A DNA stretch of 64,000 nucleotides from Marisa cornuarietis. Taxonomy: Eukaryota > Mollusca > Gastropoda > Architaenioglossa > Ampullariidae. The translations under genes and the position numbers were made by a program. The notes under the pieces were generated by a model. The model did not search any database. It was given only the letters and a program-made list of their open reading frames with translations, and was not told the DNA's origin. Location: NCBI GenBank assembly GCA_004794655.1, contig SMMW01000634.1:4736501-4800500 (forward strand). Direction: 5' to 3'. Positions 1 through 38,516 of the stretch are shown piece after piece (position 1 is the stretch's first letter; each line of letters starts with the position of its first letter).

Positions 1-483
1 TGCGAGACGTGAACCCTGCTCACAGAGCCGGAGCGTCGGATGTCAGCGTTTAAAAATAAAGTGCTCCAAGAGACGAAAATGCTAGAAGAAGGAAAAACTG
101 AGTGAGCGAAACAGAAAATTAGTTTTAAATATATTAGCTTCTGGATCTATATGTTTCAGTGATGTCGTCTGGTGACAGATGTGTTCGTGTCATTCTGCAT
201 CCGTGCTTGTAACTGGACCGCTGTCGCCTTCGCTTCTTCAGTGCCAGGACTGTGCTCTGTTCTCAACTGTGTTGCCCTCAAACTTCAATAATCCGATGAA
301 CCTTTCTTTTTATTGGCCTACACTTGATATTCAAGACATTGCATATATTGAACCTCGCTTTGCGTAGATCAACTTCAAAGGAAAGTCCGGTGCGGGCGGG
401 AAGAGAGTGAGAGTAAAATAATGATAAAACACTGACACTGTTTTTGAGATCAGCATCCATTGTTATTATGTTTGTGTGTTTTT

Positions 484-575
484 CTTTTTAGTAAAGCGCT
501 TTGAGCCTCCCTTTAATGGTGGGGAAAAGCGCTATACAAATTAACTTCATCATCATCATCATCGTCATTCTCTGG
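484..575 (+). mobile_element. 3' end of an L2/CR1-like LINE
   Basis: The segment contains AAAGCGCTTTGAG followed by GGGAAAAGCGCTATACAAAT and then a (CAT)n trinucleotide tail. This paired AAGCGCT arrangement with a short-repeat tail is typical of the 3' end of L2/CR1-clade LINEs in many animals. Only the tail survives; no reverse transcriptase is visible upstream. The family call is from memory of consensus 3' ends. Confidence 0.55.
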
Positions 576-812
576 AAGTTTACTATTTTGACCGGACACT
601 CGTCATTTTTATACATAAATGTAATGTACAGGAATACACCGACGCAATTTTATGTCAGAAAAATAATCTCCAGACACAAAGTAAGCAAAGGAATGCTGTC
701 GTGCTGCTAGGTGTTAAGAGGCGTAAACAAGCACAAGCGCACTTCCTGTCCTCTAATCTACTCGGCGCCACATGTTGAGTTGTCCCCCATTTCCCGTTGT
801 CATGGCAGAGCG

Positions 813-820
813 TGACGTCA
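813..820. promoter_or_regulatory. CRE palindrome (TGACGTCA), proximal copy 1
   Basis: Perfect 8-bp CREB/ATF/CREM-type site. It lies 63 bp upstream of an identical site and a few bases after an X-box-like motif. Confidence 0.4.
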
Positions 821-875
821 TAGCTGTGAGATCATTTTTGAGACTGATATGTTATGAATGTCGTCATTCTCACTC

Positions 876-883
876 TGACGTCA
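876..883. promoter_or_regulatory. CRE palindrome (TGACGTCA), proximal copy 2
   Basis: Second perfect TGACGTCA, followed by GCATCATGGGA. The pair makes chance less likely than a single site would. Confidence 0.4.
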
Positions 884-1489
884 AGACAATGCATCATGGG
901 AAGGTCGTCTGTTTACCAGACTCTCGCAGTCGACAGGAGGAGGATAACACCTGTTGTTATCTCTCGCCTTCCACTACCCTGCATGTCTGTTGCTGTCACT
1001 GGTAGCTACCTGACAGGGAGTACAGTGAGGTCCATCAACATCATCAGCTCTTGCAGTGCGCTAGTCTCCGAATCTGCGTAACGGAGTTTTAGCTTCCACA
1101 TCACAACTGCTTCTTCCATCACTCAACAGGTGAGGATAATTCACACAAGAACTTGACAAAATTTTGATAAATCAGGATAATGCTGAGAAGAAAATCAAGC
1201 CGGGTACGCCGAACTTTAAACTCAAGAGCTTTAAATAACCTTACTTGTTAAACTCTAGCTAGTTTCCAGGCAGCTACCGTGTTTGCCACGTGCATTCAAA
1301 AGTCTTCAATATGCGCGTTGAGTTTAATTTACATCTAAAAATTAAAATGAGCCAAATTAAACCCATTTAACATCTCACACGTTATATTTGTACTTGTCAC
1401 TATTATTAGTGTATGATGCTTGGACTTGTGATAAGTCAACCACCTTAATTATGTCCAGAATGAACTATAAGTAGATGCCTCATCGAATA

Positions 1490-1852
1490 CAGTGGAACCT
1501 CGGCTACAGGACGCCTTCGATAGCGAAAATTTCGGATAACAACAAAAAAATTTCGTTAAAAATTTGCACCGGATACCGAACAAAATTCGGATACCAGTCA
1601 CGTCACTCGCAAGTGACCGACCAGTATCTCAGACCAAGCATCATTCGCGCTCGAGACACAGCTACGATCGGTCGTTTGTTATCTTTATCTGTGCGCATCC
1701 TTCTTATTTAGTGATTTTAGTGCTTTATTTTAATAACACGTGTAAATCTATTTCCTTTATTTCTAATGGGGAAAATTGTTTCGGGTACCGAACATTTCGG
1801 ATACCGACCAACTTTCCAGAACGGATTGTGCTCGTTAGCCGAGGTTCCATTG
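1490..1852. mobile_element. 363-bp MITE, Tc1/mariner pogo/Tigger-like
   Basis: The element begins CAGTGGAACCTCGGCTA and ends in the near-perfect inverse, TAGCCGAGGTTCCATTG. It is flanked by TA on both sides (1488-1489 and 1853-1854), the target duplication expected of Tc1/mariner elements. Inside are repeated blocks related to TTCGGATACCGAAC. No transposase frame is present, so it is a non-autonomous element. The CAGTGGAACCTCG end resembles pogo/Tigger ends. It sits in the inferred first intron of the five-exon gene. Confidence 0.75.
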
Positions 1853-2059
1853 TATTTTTACGATAAATGCGTGGTGTTACACTTAATTAAAACTGAAGAT
1901 CAGTTTTTGTTAATGTGCCAGTCAGAACACGCTAGATGTTTCTTTAAAAAATTCATGAACGTGAAACTGGATACAAAGGGAAACGAAAATGCTGCAGTGG
2001 CTCCAGTGTGTTGTATATGTAAGTGTCCGCGTATATTTATGTCTGTGTGTGCTTGTGTT

Positions 2060-2064
<5 letters not shown>

Positions 2065-2124
<60 letters not shown>
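2065..2124 (+). repeat. (GT)n microsatellite
   Basis: About 60 bp of nearly pure GT, ending 57 bp before the acceptor used by the first coding exon of the five-exon gene. Translations of it (VCVCV or THTH runs) are artefacts. Confidence 0.95.
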
Positions 2125-2128
<4 letters not shown>

Positions 2129-2185
2129 AAAGCATAAACCTTCTAAAGATATCCCTGTTGTGTATGTTATGTATATAACAGGGCC

Positions 2186-2299
2186 ATGTTGAAGCGACGA
2201 AGTAAAGAAAATCCGCATTTGGAGCCTTTATTGCTCCGCTACAAACCCTGCAAACCAGCGACCAAATTAGAGTGGCTACCTCAGATTGGGGATTTGAAG
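2186..2299 (+). CDS. Five-exon gene, coding exon 1 (residues 1-38)
   Basis: Starts MLKRRSKENPHLEP and ends GDLK|GTGACA, phase 0. The ATG is four bases after a candidate acceptor (TATATAACAG). The N-terminus is basic, with no hydrophobic stretch. Confidence 0.65.
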
Positions 2300-5200
2300 G
2301 TGACATCTTTCATCTTGATTGATTTGAGAACGGCCCTACGTCTGTTAAAAAATGTATTCTCATTGTAATGTGAATCCCGGTGAAGCGGAGCAGAACTTCA
2401 GTCACAAAGTTTGATCTTAACAAAGTTAGCTGGAGTTAAAAATAAAACAAAGATATTGCTACGTACAACAGTAATGGTTGGCGAGTAACAAATCTTCGCT
2501 CAAGTGAAGCAAATTGAAATGCCCATTCACCTACACGCTCGTGTTAAAAACTCTTTCTAATGGTTAATTATCTCTTTTCAGGATTTACGAAGTCGTTTCG
2601 GGTTTCAAGTCCCTATGGATGTTGAATACCTGCCAGCAAAGCCTCCATGTTTTAAACCAGTTTCCATCCGGACGCGGTCTGTCGTACAGTACCTTCAGGC
2701 CCTTTGCGACGAGCAAGCGGAATACCAGAGGTTGATAATTTAAAGAACAGACAACCGTACAGTAAAGTTGTAGGAACGAAGGAGAGCGAGACCGCATGAC
2801 CGGATCATCAACATATGCAATGGCGCCAGTTAATCGATCAAACCGATTAATTTGTCTTTGTCATCGCTGTCATCGCTCATTAATCAGAGTTTTTCCTCGA
2901 AATATTGTGCTAGACTATTAGTATCCGACCAGCATCTAGTTTGTTTGTTTGTTTGTTTGTTTGTTTGTTTGTTTGTTTGTTTGGGGGGTGTTGTCTTAGT
3001 TTATTTTTTCTTTGTTTTGTATTATTCTGCTTGGTCTTTATTTCTTTATCTGTAACAGAGGCAGAGGACAGCTGCGTAAAAATTGAAAATAATACTTCCA
3101 AATAAAAAGAATCCCAGTGGCTGCGAAGAATCGGAAAGAAATTAATGATAGTATTTCCCCATAAACAGTGGTATCAGTAAACACAGAGTGTAACGATTTC
3201 TTTAAAAAAAAAAAAAAAAAAGTAAAAATAGTCTCCTTACCTTTCAGTCATTGGGTGGATAGCACTTTTCTCGAGGGCTAGCTTTCTTTGACGGCGATGG
3301 CCATCTTTTCCATGTTACTTTTCTATCACCCCTCGTGGTGGTCAGCTGCCTTTTGCACGGGTTCATTGCACGGTTGTTCGGCAGGCTACTGTGCACGGTA
3401 CCGTAGCCACTCGGCAACCTACTCTCCGATGTTTCAAATTCATGTTTATTGATTGTTTTCCCTGCGAAATGCAAACAGCCTACAAGCATGTACACACGTA
3501 AAGGTCAAAATTTCAGGTCAGTGTTCACAGACCCCCAGGAGAGGATGATGGAGCTGGCGGTGGACCCCAATAATCCCTGGTGCATTTTTAATACCGAAAA
3601 ACGCCGTCTGCAATGGGAAACCAAGAAAATCGTCGATCCCCTCGTCACAAAGCAGGAGTGGACAGAATTTCATGGACTCTTCCCGCCCTGCTGTGATCAA
3701 GCTAAATTAGAGGCCAAAGAGCGTTTGTACGGGCTTAAGAAAAAGAAACCCCAGAGCCAGTATAGATCCGAAATGAAGTTGGTGAGAGGCAGGAAGATGT
3801 CTATGTTTCTATTTTATCAGAATTCATTTGCTTGATTTGTATCTGCTCTCTTCTTTTTCTTATCTATTCTTATCTGTTGCCTCGCTAATTTAGACCTAGA
3901 ATAGGTGACAGACTTAATTGCTGATGAAGAACTCGCACGCTACATACAAACCATAGAACATCATCTATATATTATTTTCAATATTTCAATGTGTGTGCAC
4001 TTATAATACTGTATTGAAGTATTTATGTATTTATGTATATGCAGGTGTCTATGTATGTGTGTATGCGTGTGTGTCTGCATGTTTACGTGAGCACGTTTTT
4101 CATTATTATATTTGATAAGAACTATGAAATAATATGTGTTCAAGAAATTCAACATGCTTGCAACTTAAAGCAAAACTATTTTAAAAACTTGGCCTTGTCG
4201 TTTAACTTCCAGAAGCAAGGAGCTGTCTCTCCATGTAATACTGGTCAACGCCAGGACACGACCCGTTAAGTCTAAACAAGGGACGCTACTAGAAAACAGC
4301 ACAGTGACCTGCATGCGCACGTATTGTGGGGGTTATTTCCCTTTAAATAGCTTTCTCTCGGTTCATAATAACCTATCATTCTGTGTCTATGCTCGCCTGT
4401 CCGTCTGGCCATCTGTCTGGCATTCTCACTGGTTGTCTCTAGAGTCTCTGTCTGTCTGTCTGTCTGTCTGTCTAGTTGTGTGTTCTTAATATGTTTGTGT
4501 TATTTTTGCAACAATGAATGTAGTTGTTAATTTCTCATATGTTGGTATGCATACATGTATGTATTATATTTAAACATCTGCCAACAGCGGGCCGAGTGCA
4601 GATACCAGAAAAAAAAAAACCCGTAGACAACAAATGCTTCAAATCTACATCGGCGGAAGAAAGGCAGGAGGTCAAGAGCCTTCTACCCTTGATTTTTGTT
4701 TTTCTTTCTCTCTTTCTAGGCGGAAGCCTGGTCACGCCGTCTAAACCGATTGAGTGCTGAGTTACAGCGCCTTGGGAAGCACGACTATTACTGTGCACTG
4801 GTCAGGTTGGCCAAGTGAGCTATGCCACCAGAAATTTGAGGCTAGGCGCAGTGTAGGTCGCTGGGCTATACCCACATAGGTTACAAGCCGCTGTCCGCTA
4901 AAACAAGACCCTCCTAGAGCTCCATATTTTTTTTATTTGTAGCACCTACAAATTCAATCAGATGACTACGGAACTACCCTTAACTACTTTTACCTTACGG
5001 GCCTTTCAGCTGTTTTGCTTATAATCATTCATCTACTGCCTAGCAACTTGCACTGTATTTAGCTCTAGGTTGTTTGATATATATACTTAGAGACTCTCTC
5101 GTCAAATTTCTGCGCAATCTATTTCATCTGCACACTTAAATTATTATACACTAGTACTGTTTGACGTAAATGAAAACACCTGTGGACCCTCTGTCGTATA

Positions 5201-5843
5201 GAAGAAGCTTTGTTATGTCATCTTGGCATTGTGTGACCTGTTTGACTGGAAATATGTCTCTTTAAAATGAAATCTCTCTCCGGTGCTGATGCATTTTCTT
5301 AATACGTATGCCCATTGTAAGTGGACGAAATGATAGAGATCCAAGTTATTTGGGGATATAGGGGATTATTCCAGAACTTTCATCAATACAAGCTTCTTTC
5401 TGTAATCTCGCTGGCTTTTCACATTATGCCTTTCAGGGAAAATGTTTCTCTTCTCCTTTTTCAGGATACAAATAAATCAGGAACGTCAAAACAGACATTT
5501 CGAAATGTTACGTCAGTACGAAGAGATGACCGACCCACGCAGGCTGACGATGAGGAATTTGGAGATGAAACGGTGTAATGAACGCACACGGGCGTTATCG
5601 CGTGAGATAAAACCTGTGGAAGTCGCCCGGTTGCCTGAGGTGAGGGTACAACAATACCCGGAAACCTCCGAGACCCATGTACCGAATACCCTTGCAATGT
5701 GCAGTCTGGATCCTGAGGCCAGCAATGGACGTCAGCAACTTACATCATCAGGGGACGACTGCGAAAGCAATAGAGACAATGAGATCACCCAGTGCCTGGA
5801 CCTCAGTACCAACCGCTTTGAGATGTTTGATTTCATGCAATAG
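2186..5843 (+). CDS. Uncharacterised five-exon protein, 333 aa (span of join)
   Basis: Coding exons are 2186-2299, 2582-2730, 3517-3781, 4720-4814 and 5465-5843. Together they give 1002 nt: 333 codons and a TAG stop. All four introns start GT and end AG, and the phases (0, 2, 0, 2) match at every junction, which is the main evidence that the gene is real. The protein is soluble in appearance, with no signal peptide or membrane segment. The first ~38 residues are basic. A KKKK cluster lies near residue 160. Residues ~177-260 are charged and Glu/Arg-rich, with coiled-coil potential. The last 80 residues are acidic and Ser/Asn-rich, ending FDFMQ. I do not recognise a family. The X-box-like and CRE motifs upstream would fit a ciliary or germline gene, but that is speculation. 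The weakest splice site is the exon 3 acceptor, which has a poor pyrimidine tract. Confidence 0.75.
2582..2730 (+). CDS. Five-exon gene, coding exon 2 (residues 39-88)
   Basis: Acceptor TCTCTTTTCAG| is strong. The exon encodes DLRSRFGFQVPMDVEYLPAK and ends CDEQAEYQ plus AG, with donor GTTGAT. It ends in phase 2, which exon 3 completes to Arg. Confidence 0.7.
2939..2983 (+). repeat. (TTTG)n microsatellite
   Basis: Eleven tetranucleotide units in the intron between coding exons 2 and 3 of the five-exon gene, followed by a G run. Confidence 0.95.
3517..3781 (+). CDS. Five-exon gene, coding exon 3 (residues 88-176)
   Basis: Encodes TDPQERMMELAVDPNNPWC, then TEKRRLQWETKKIVDPLVT and an aromatic/Cys segment HGLFPPCCDQ, then GLKKKKPQSQ. 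Donor is TTG|GTGAGA. The acceptor AATTTCAG is the only nearby AG in the required phase, but its pyrimidine tract is weak, so the exact start is less certain than the body. Confidence 0.7.
4720..4814 (+). CDS. Five-exon gene, coding exon 4 (residues 177-208)
   Basis: Preceded by an excellent pyrimidine tract (TTTTTCTTTCTCTCTTTCTAG). Encodes AEAWSRRLNRLSAELQRLGK, a likely amphipathic helix. Donor is CCAA|GTGAGC, phase 2. It is too short to appear as an isolated open frame. Confidence 0.7.
5465..5843 (+). CDS. Five-exon gene, coding exon 5 (residues 208-333, stop)
   Basis: Acceptor TTTCTCTTCTCCTTTTTCAG is strong. The exon continues the charged helix (QINQERQNRHFEMLRQYEEM, then DPRRLTMRNLEMKR). 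It then passes into an acidic, Ser/Thr/Asn-rich tail and ends at TAG 5841-5843. Confidence 0.75.
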
Positions 5844-6015
5844 ACGTCAGTAACCGAGCTAGATAGGTAGCTCCTCCACCCCAATGGGAATATGTATTCT
5901 CTGAAAGCTATCGAAATATTTCAACAAGAGAACTTCTACGTGAAATGAATTGCATAATTTGTGAAATTGAGTCAGCCTGCGATGATCGACCATTGCAGTT
6001 TTCGTGGGTCTGAGC

Positions 6016-6018
<3 letters not shown>

Positions 6019-6114
<96 letters not shown>
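6019..6114 (+). repeat. Compound (GT)n(GA)n microsatellite
   Basis: Roughly 78 bp of pure GT running directly into about 18 bp of GA, about 175 bp past the stop codon of the five-exon gene. Probably within its 3' UTR. Confidence 0.95.
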
Positions 6115-7642
6115 GAAGAGAGTGTGTGTGCGTGCGTGCGTTCGTGTGTGTGAAAGAACAAGTGTCAACAGAGCAGGAAGAGAAATTCTTTGTCCTTACT
6201 TTACTCTCATGCATCTATGCTTTTGACAGAGCTTAGTTTTTTTAATTTTTCAAAACCTTACTCGCGCACATTTCCTACCTGAACACAATGACAAGAAGGC
6301 GTTGCATGTTCGAGTCGCGTGATCAAAATCGGGCTTTTTCTACCACACACTATCATCCTTAAGATTTGAAATATTTGTTTCTCTTGTTCGTTCACCAGTA
6401 AAATTGTAATTTTTTCTCATTAAGTAACTAAGCCGGTAGTCGTCAACTAGACTTTGGTTTAGGTAATTTACTGTTTTACAAAACTATCCCTCTAGATAAA
6501 TCTCTATGATGAACATTCAGTAACACAGTCTCCTTCGTAATAGTGTCCATCAAGTGCAAGAACACACAGACAGACAGATAGACAGACGGACGGACGGACG
6601 GACGGACTTAAGGACAGACAAAGTCATTCAAGCAAACTCTTTTGCAAACAAGATAAATTCTGTCCAAGCAGCTTCTGGTTTGTTTATTTTTAATTTATTA
6701 TTTGTGGTTTACATCTCGATACCATTAGCGGTGCAAGCACAACGCACTGTACACAACAGATTCACATCATGATTCCTCAACAGTAATTTTCCTTTCGGAC
6801 AAACGTCGTATCAGCTGCTCTGCCGAAGACTTTTGGTTCTTCGTCTTCTAACGACTAACGAGGCGACCCAGCATAAAGAAGTCTCCACATTCACATCAGC
6901 ATTCACCAGAGAGTGTAATTGATCATTCTATGATTGTTAGTGTAAGTGAATTTCACACACACACACACACACACACATGTACACGCACACATACAAATAC
7001 ACGCGCGCTTACAATACAGAAGTTGACAAGTGCAAATAGGAGAATGTACACGCAATAGTTGGCTTGTGTAGTTTACAAAGGAGAAAAGCCAGAAAAACGT
7101 AATTGGATGGATGTCTGGCTTGAAAAAGAAATAAAGTGACAGAAAAGGGAGGGAGGGTAAATGATTTCTCACAAATATTACAAAGCGTACATGGACTGAC
7201 AGGCAAACACGACAGCAAACGTTAAATGAAGCTTGACTACAATCTTCGGTTTGTATCAACTGTTTATCTGTTCTGTGAGTGCCCGTGGAGGTCGCGTTAT
7301 AAGTGCAGCAAAATGCTCACCTGACAATCGCCATCTCCTACTTGGAGACAACAGAAGAAACAACTCACACCGCCTAAGGTCTCTTCGATAACTCATATAA
7401 AATAGTTGATACTTCTTTGTGTAAATAGACTTCTTTAGGCAGTCCTCATCACACTGCGCAAACAAATTAGTGTGTGCGCGCACGCACGCACGCACACACA
7501 CACACACCTTGCTTTTTCCCTCTCTCTCTCTCTCTCTCACCTTCTCTCTCTCTCTCTCTCTTGAGCAAATTTTTACGGATAATATCACGATCACTTCTGT
7601 ATATATTAAGAAATTCAGTAAAAGGTCGATACTATGACAAAC

Positions 7643-7659
7643 AATAAAACTGTTTTATT
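7643..7659. terminator. Candidate bidirectional poly(A) signal
   Basis: AATAAAACTGTTTTATT is an 8-bp perfect inverted repeat around one central base, giving AATAAA on each strand. It lies 1.8 kb after the stop of the + strand gene and 2.3 kb after the stop of the - strand receptor. A shared signal between convergent genes is plausible, but other AATAAA copies exist nearby. Confidence 0.3.
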
Positions 7660-9437
7660 ATTTAGCACGCGCTCTCACAAACATTCAGACACACAGGTCT
7701 GTTCGAAGGTAGAGAATCATAAAGGCAATGATGATCCAGCGAGGCTCTAAAATGTACTTGACATTTGCGTTGCCTCCAAAAATGTCTCGGCTCATTTTAT
7801 CTCCGTGGGCCAAAGTGCACAGTCATCTTTAATTCTGGCCTTCGCCCTGACGCATTAATGGTCAGCACGCTCGAATACCACCAAAAAAAAAAAAATTACA
7901 ATCCGAAATGCTAATGGCTTCTTGAAAAGTGCTTGGAGCCTTAAAAATAGAACTCTCTAAAAAGTAAGGTGATGATGAGAGCAGACGTGAACTCCGCGAC
8001 GCCTCGTCATCCAGCAGTCCTTGCACAGCGCCACGTGCCACGCATGCGCACAGTAACATCTAGTCTATGTGTGAGGAGTGTTCGCTGCAGGGTTTTATTC
8101 TGATTAATGTTGGAAGGTTTCCTGGAGGTCGCGGATTTTCTGTTGGTGGCCCTGACGCTGCCAACGCCATCTGACGGCTGCTCTTGCGGTGCTTGGTTAA
8201 TAAATTGTTATTAAATTTATATTGTTCTTGCCGATTTTAGACAGCGAGCAGGTGAACAGTCCAACGCCGTTGGACAAGTTTTTTTTTTTTTTTGTTTTTG
8301 TTTTTTTTTTGTACATACGCCAGCAGAACTATTTTTACCTTAGAAGTCATTCTTCGATATATTACTGGTTAAATCAAGTTGTTTTAAGCAGCTGAAACTA
8401 CCACCTCCCCCCCCCAAAAAAAAAAAGGAAAAAAGAAAAAAGCCAAAGGGAAAATAAGTCTTTTATAAAATAAACTTTCTTCAAACTTTTTCTTAAGGAA
8501 GAAAAAGGCAAAATTATTCGATAATTGGAGTATGACATGATAATGATGGATATGTCAACAAGTTAAAATAAACTATGACCTCCGTATTTACATAGAAGGG
8601 TTTGGTCCAAAATGACCATTTCTTTGTTTTTGCAGCTGCTGGGTATCTGCATATCTTTTTTCTTTTCCACTGGTAGAGATGTTCGAAATTTGACTCTGCT
8701 CCCTATCTCTCTCCACATTTTTCTATCTCTCTCTCTCTCTCTCACTTCACCGAAAGACATTTCTCATGCCAAACAATTTTCTAGAAGTATGTGCACGCCA
8801 TGACTTCACAATGGCACACAACTCTTTCACTTCTACGTGTGGAATGTGTGTGCTGCAATTACACACCTATATCGTCTCCTCTTTAACTTTGTTGGCCAAG
8901 AGAGCACCTTATACGTTTTCCAGCTCTCGCTATCTCTCTCCGTATTTTTTTGCCACTCTCTCAGAGTTCCTGAATGTCAGGCCTGTCCACTCCTGGACCA
9001 TCGACGCCTTTTATCTGTCTTTCTAGAAAATTTTGTTATTCTAGAAATGTACTTGCTCTAGTTTTTTTTCCACCTCAGTAGGAGCTGTCGTAACCTGGTC
9101 TGTTTTGGAGAGAACTCAGCATTTGACTCAGCTGCGTATTGCTTCTTGCCCCTGTCTGTAATACATAATCTTCAGTAATAAATGATCATATCATTACCAG
9201 ACATTTAAAAAGACATTCCTCCTGCTTTGTTATCAGTCTATGGGAAAAGCTGAACGTGAAGTAGTTGTCAACAGAGATCATGTCACTTATTTTCTGAAGG
9301 TAGTCATCAATTAATGATAATGACAGGCAAGTATTCAGAAGTTTTTGAAAACACTTCCATTTTTAACTTTTTTGCGAGCACAGCAGACCTGCCGCTAATC
9401 AACACGTTTGTGCCAGGCAATTGGTTTGTGTAACTAC

Positions 9438-9440
<3 letters not shown>

Positions 9441-9512
<72 letters not shown>
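9441..9512 (+). repeat. (GT)n microsatellite
   Basis: About 36 uninterrupted GT units, about 460 bp downstream (receptor sense) of the receptor stop codon. Confidence 0.95.
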
Positions 9513-9513
<1 letters not shown>

Positions 9514-9974
9514 CAAAACATTAATTTTGTTCAGTTGACCAAGATAGCGCTCACGTGGCTCCTTTAATCTGTCACTACAAATAATACATCTTGTCGAAAT
9601 AGTACATTCGTAATTGCTCATAGGATATGTAGCCAAGCTTCACCAAAAGTATCTTCCTTTTTAATCTCATTACAAAACACGCAAACGGGTTGTTCAACAC
9701 AACAATTCAGAAATATTACACTCATTCAGCTTTTAATGACTTCGTAAGTCAGATCTCTAGTAGACTTAACATCTTCATTCTACCCTCGTCATATCCAACT
9801 TAAATGGCCCTAAAGTGGAATCTAAAGGAAAGTGTCGTTTCTTCTCGAAGTACAGACGCTAACGCAGTCTTTTAATTGCTTCCGTTAACGAAGGACAACG
9901 TTTCAAGGTCCCTGCGCGCATCTACTTCACCTCTTGACTTCTTGATGCCGACCACAGTGTCGGTTGGTTAGGGC

Positions 9975-38516
<28,542 letters not shown>

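Larger units (their letters stand above)
720..1129 (+). promoter_or_regulatory. Putative promoter and non-coding first exon of the five-exon gene
   Basis: This 400-bp stretch is richer in CpG than its surroundings. It holds an ETS-like ACTTCCTG near 730-740, an X-box-like GTTGTCATGGCAGA at 796-809 and two perfect TGACGTCA palindromes at 813-820 and 876-883. It ends in AACAG|GTGAGG, a strong splice-donor match with the intron starting at 1130. The next plausible acceptor, TATATAACAG at 2172-2181, lies four bases before the ATG of the first coding exon. I infer promoter plus a 5' UTR exon that splices to 2182. The short open frames inside look non-coding. Transcription start cannot be placed from sequence. 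Confidence 0.45.
5844..9974. other. Intergenic space between two convergent genes
   Basis: No coding exon is visible. It should contain the 3' UTRs of the + strand gene (stop 5843) and the - strand receptor (stop at 9975). Candidate poly(A) signals are AATAAA on + at 7129 and 7643, and on - at 7654-7659 and 8094-8099. The rest is microsatellites: (GT)n/(GA)n at 6019-6114, GACA/GACG units at 6564-6606, (CA)n at 6952-6977, GCAC/CA and CT runs at 7480-7560, (GT)n at 9441-9512, and poly-T/poly-A runs near 8280 and 8415. Confidence 0.7.

Noticed and set aside
5859..6236. Long open frames with VCVCV or THTHT runs (also at 1766-2218, 18261-18564, 26222-26542, 44102-44479, 57496-57934, 58335-58733)
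   Set aside because: They are translations of GT/CA microsatellites on both strands, with no splice or family support.
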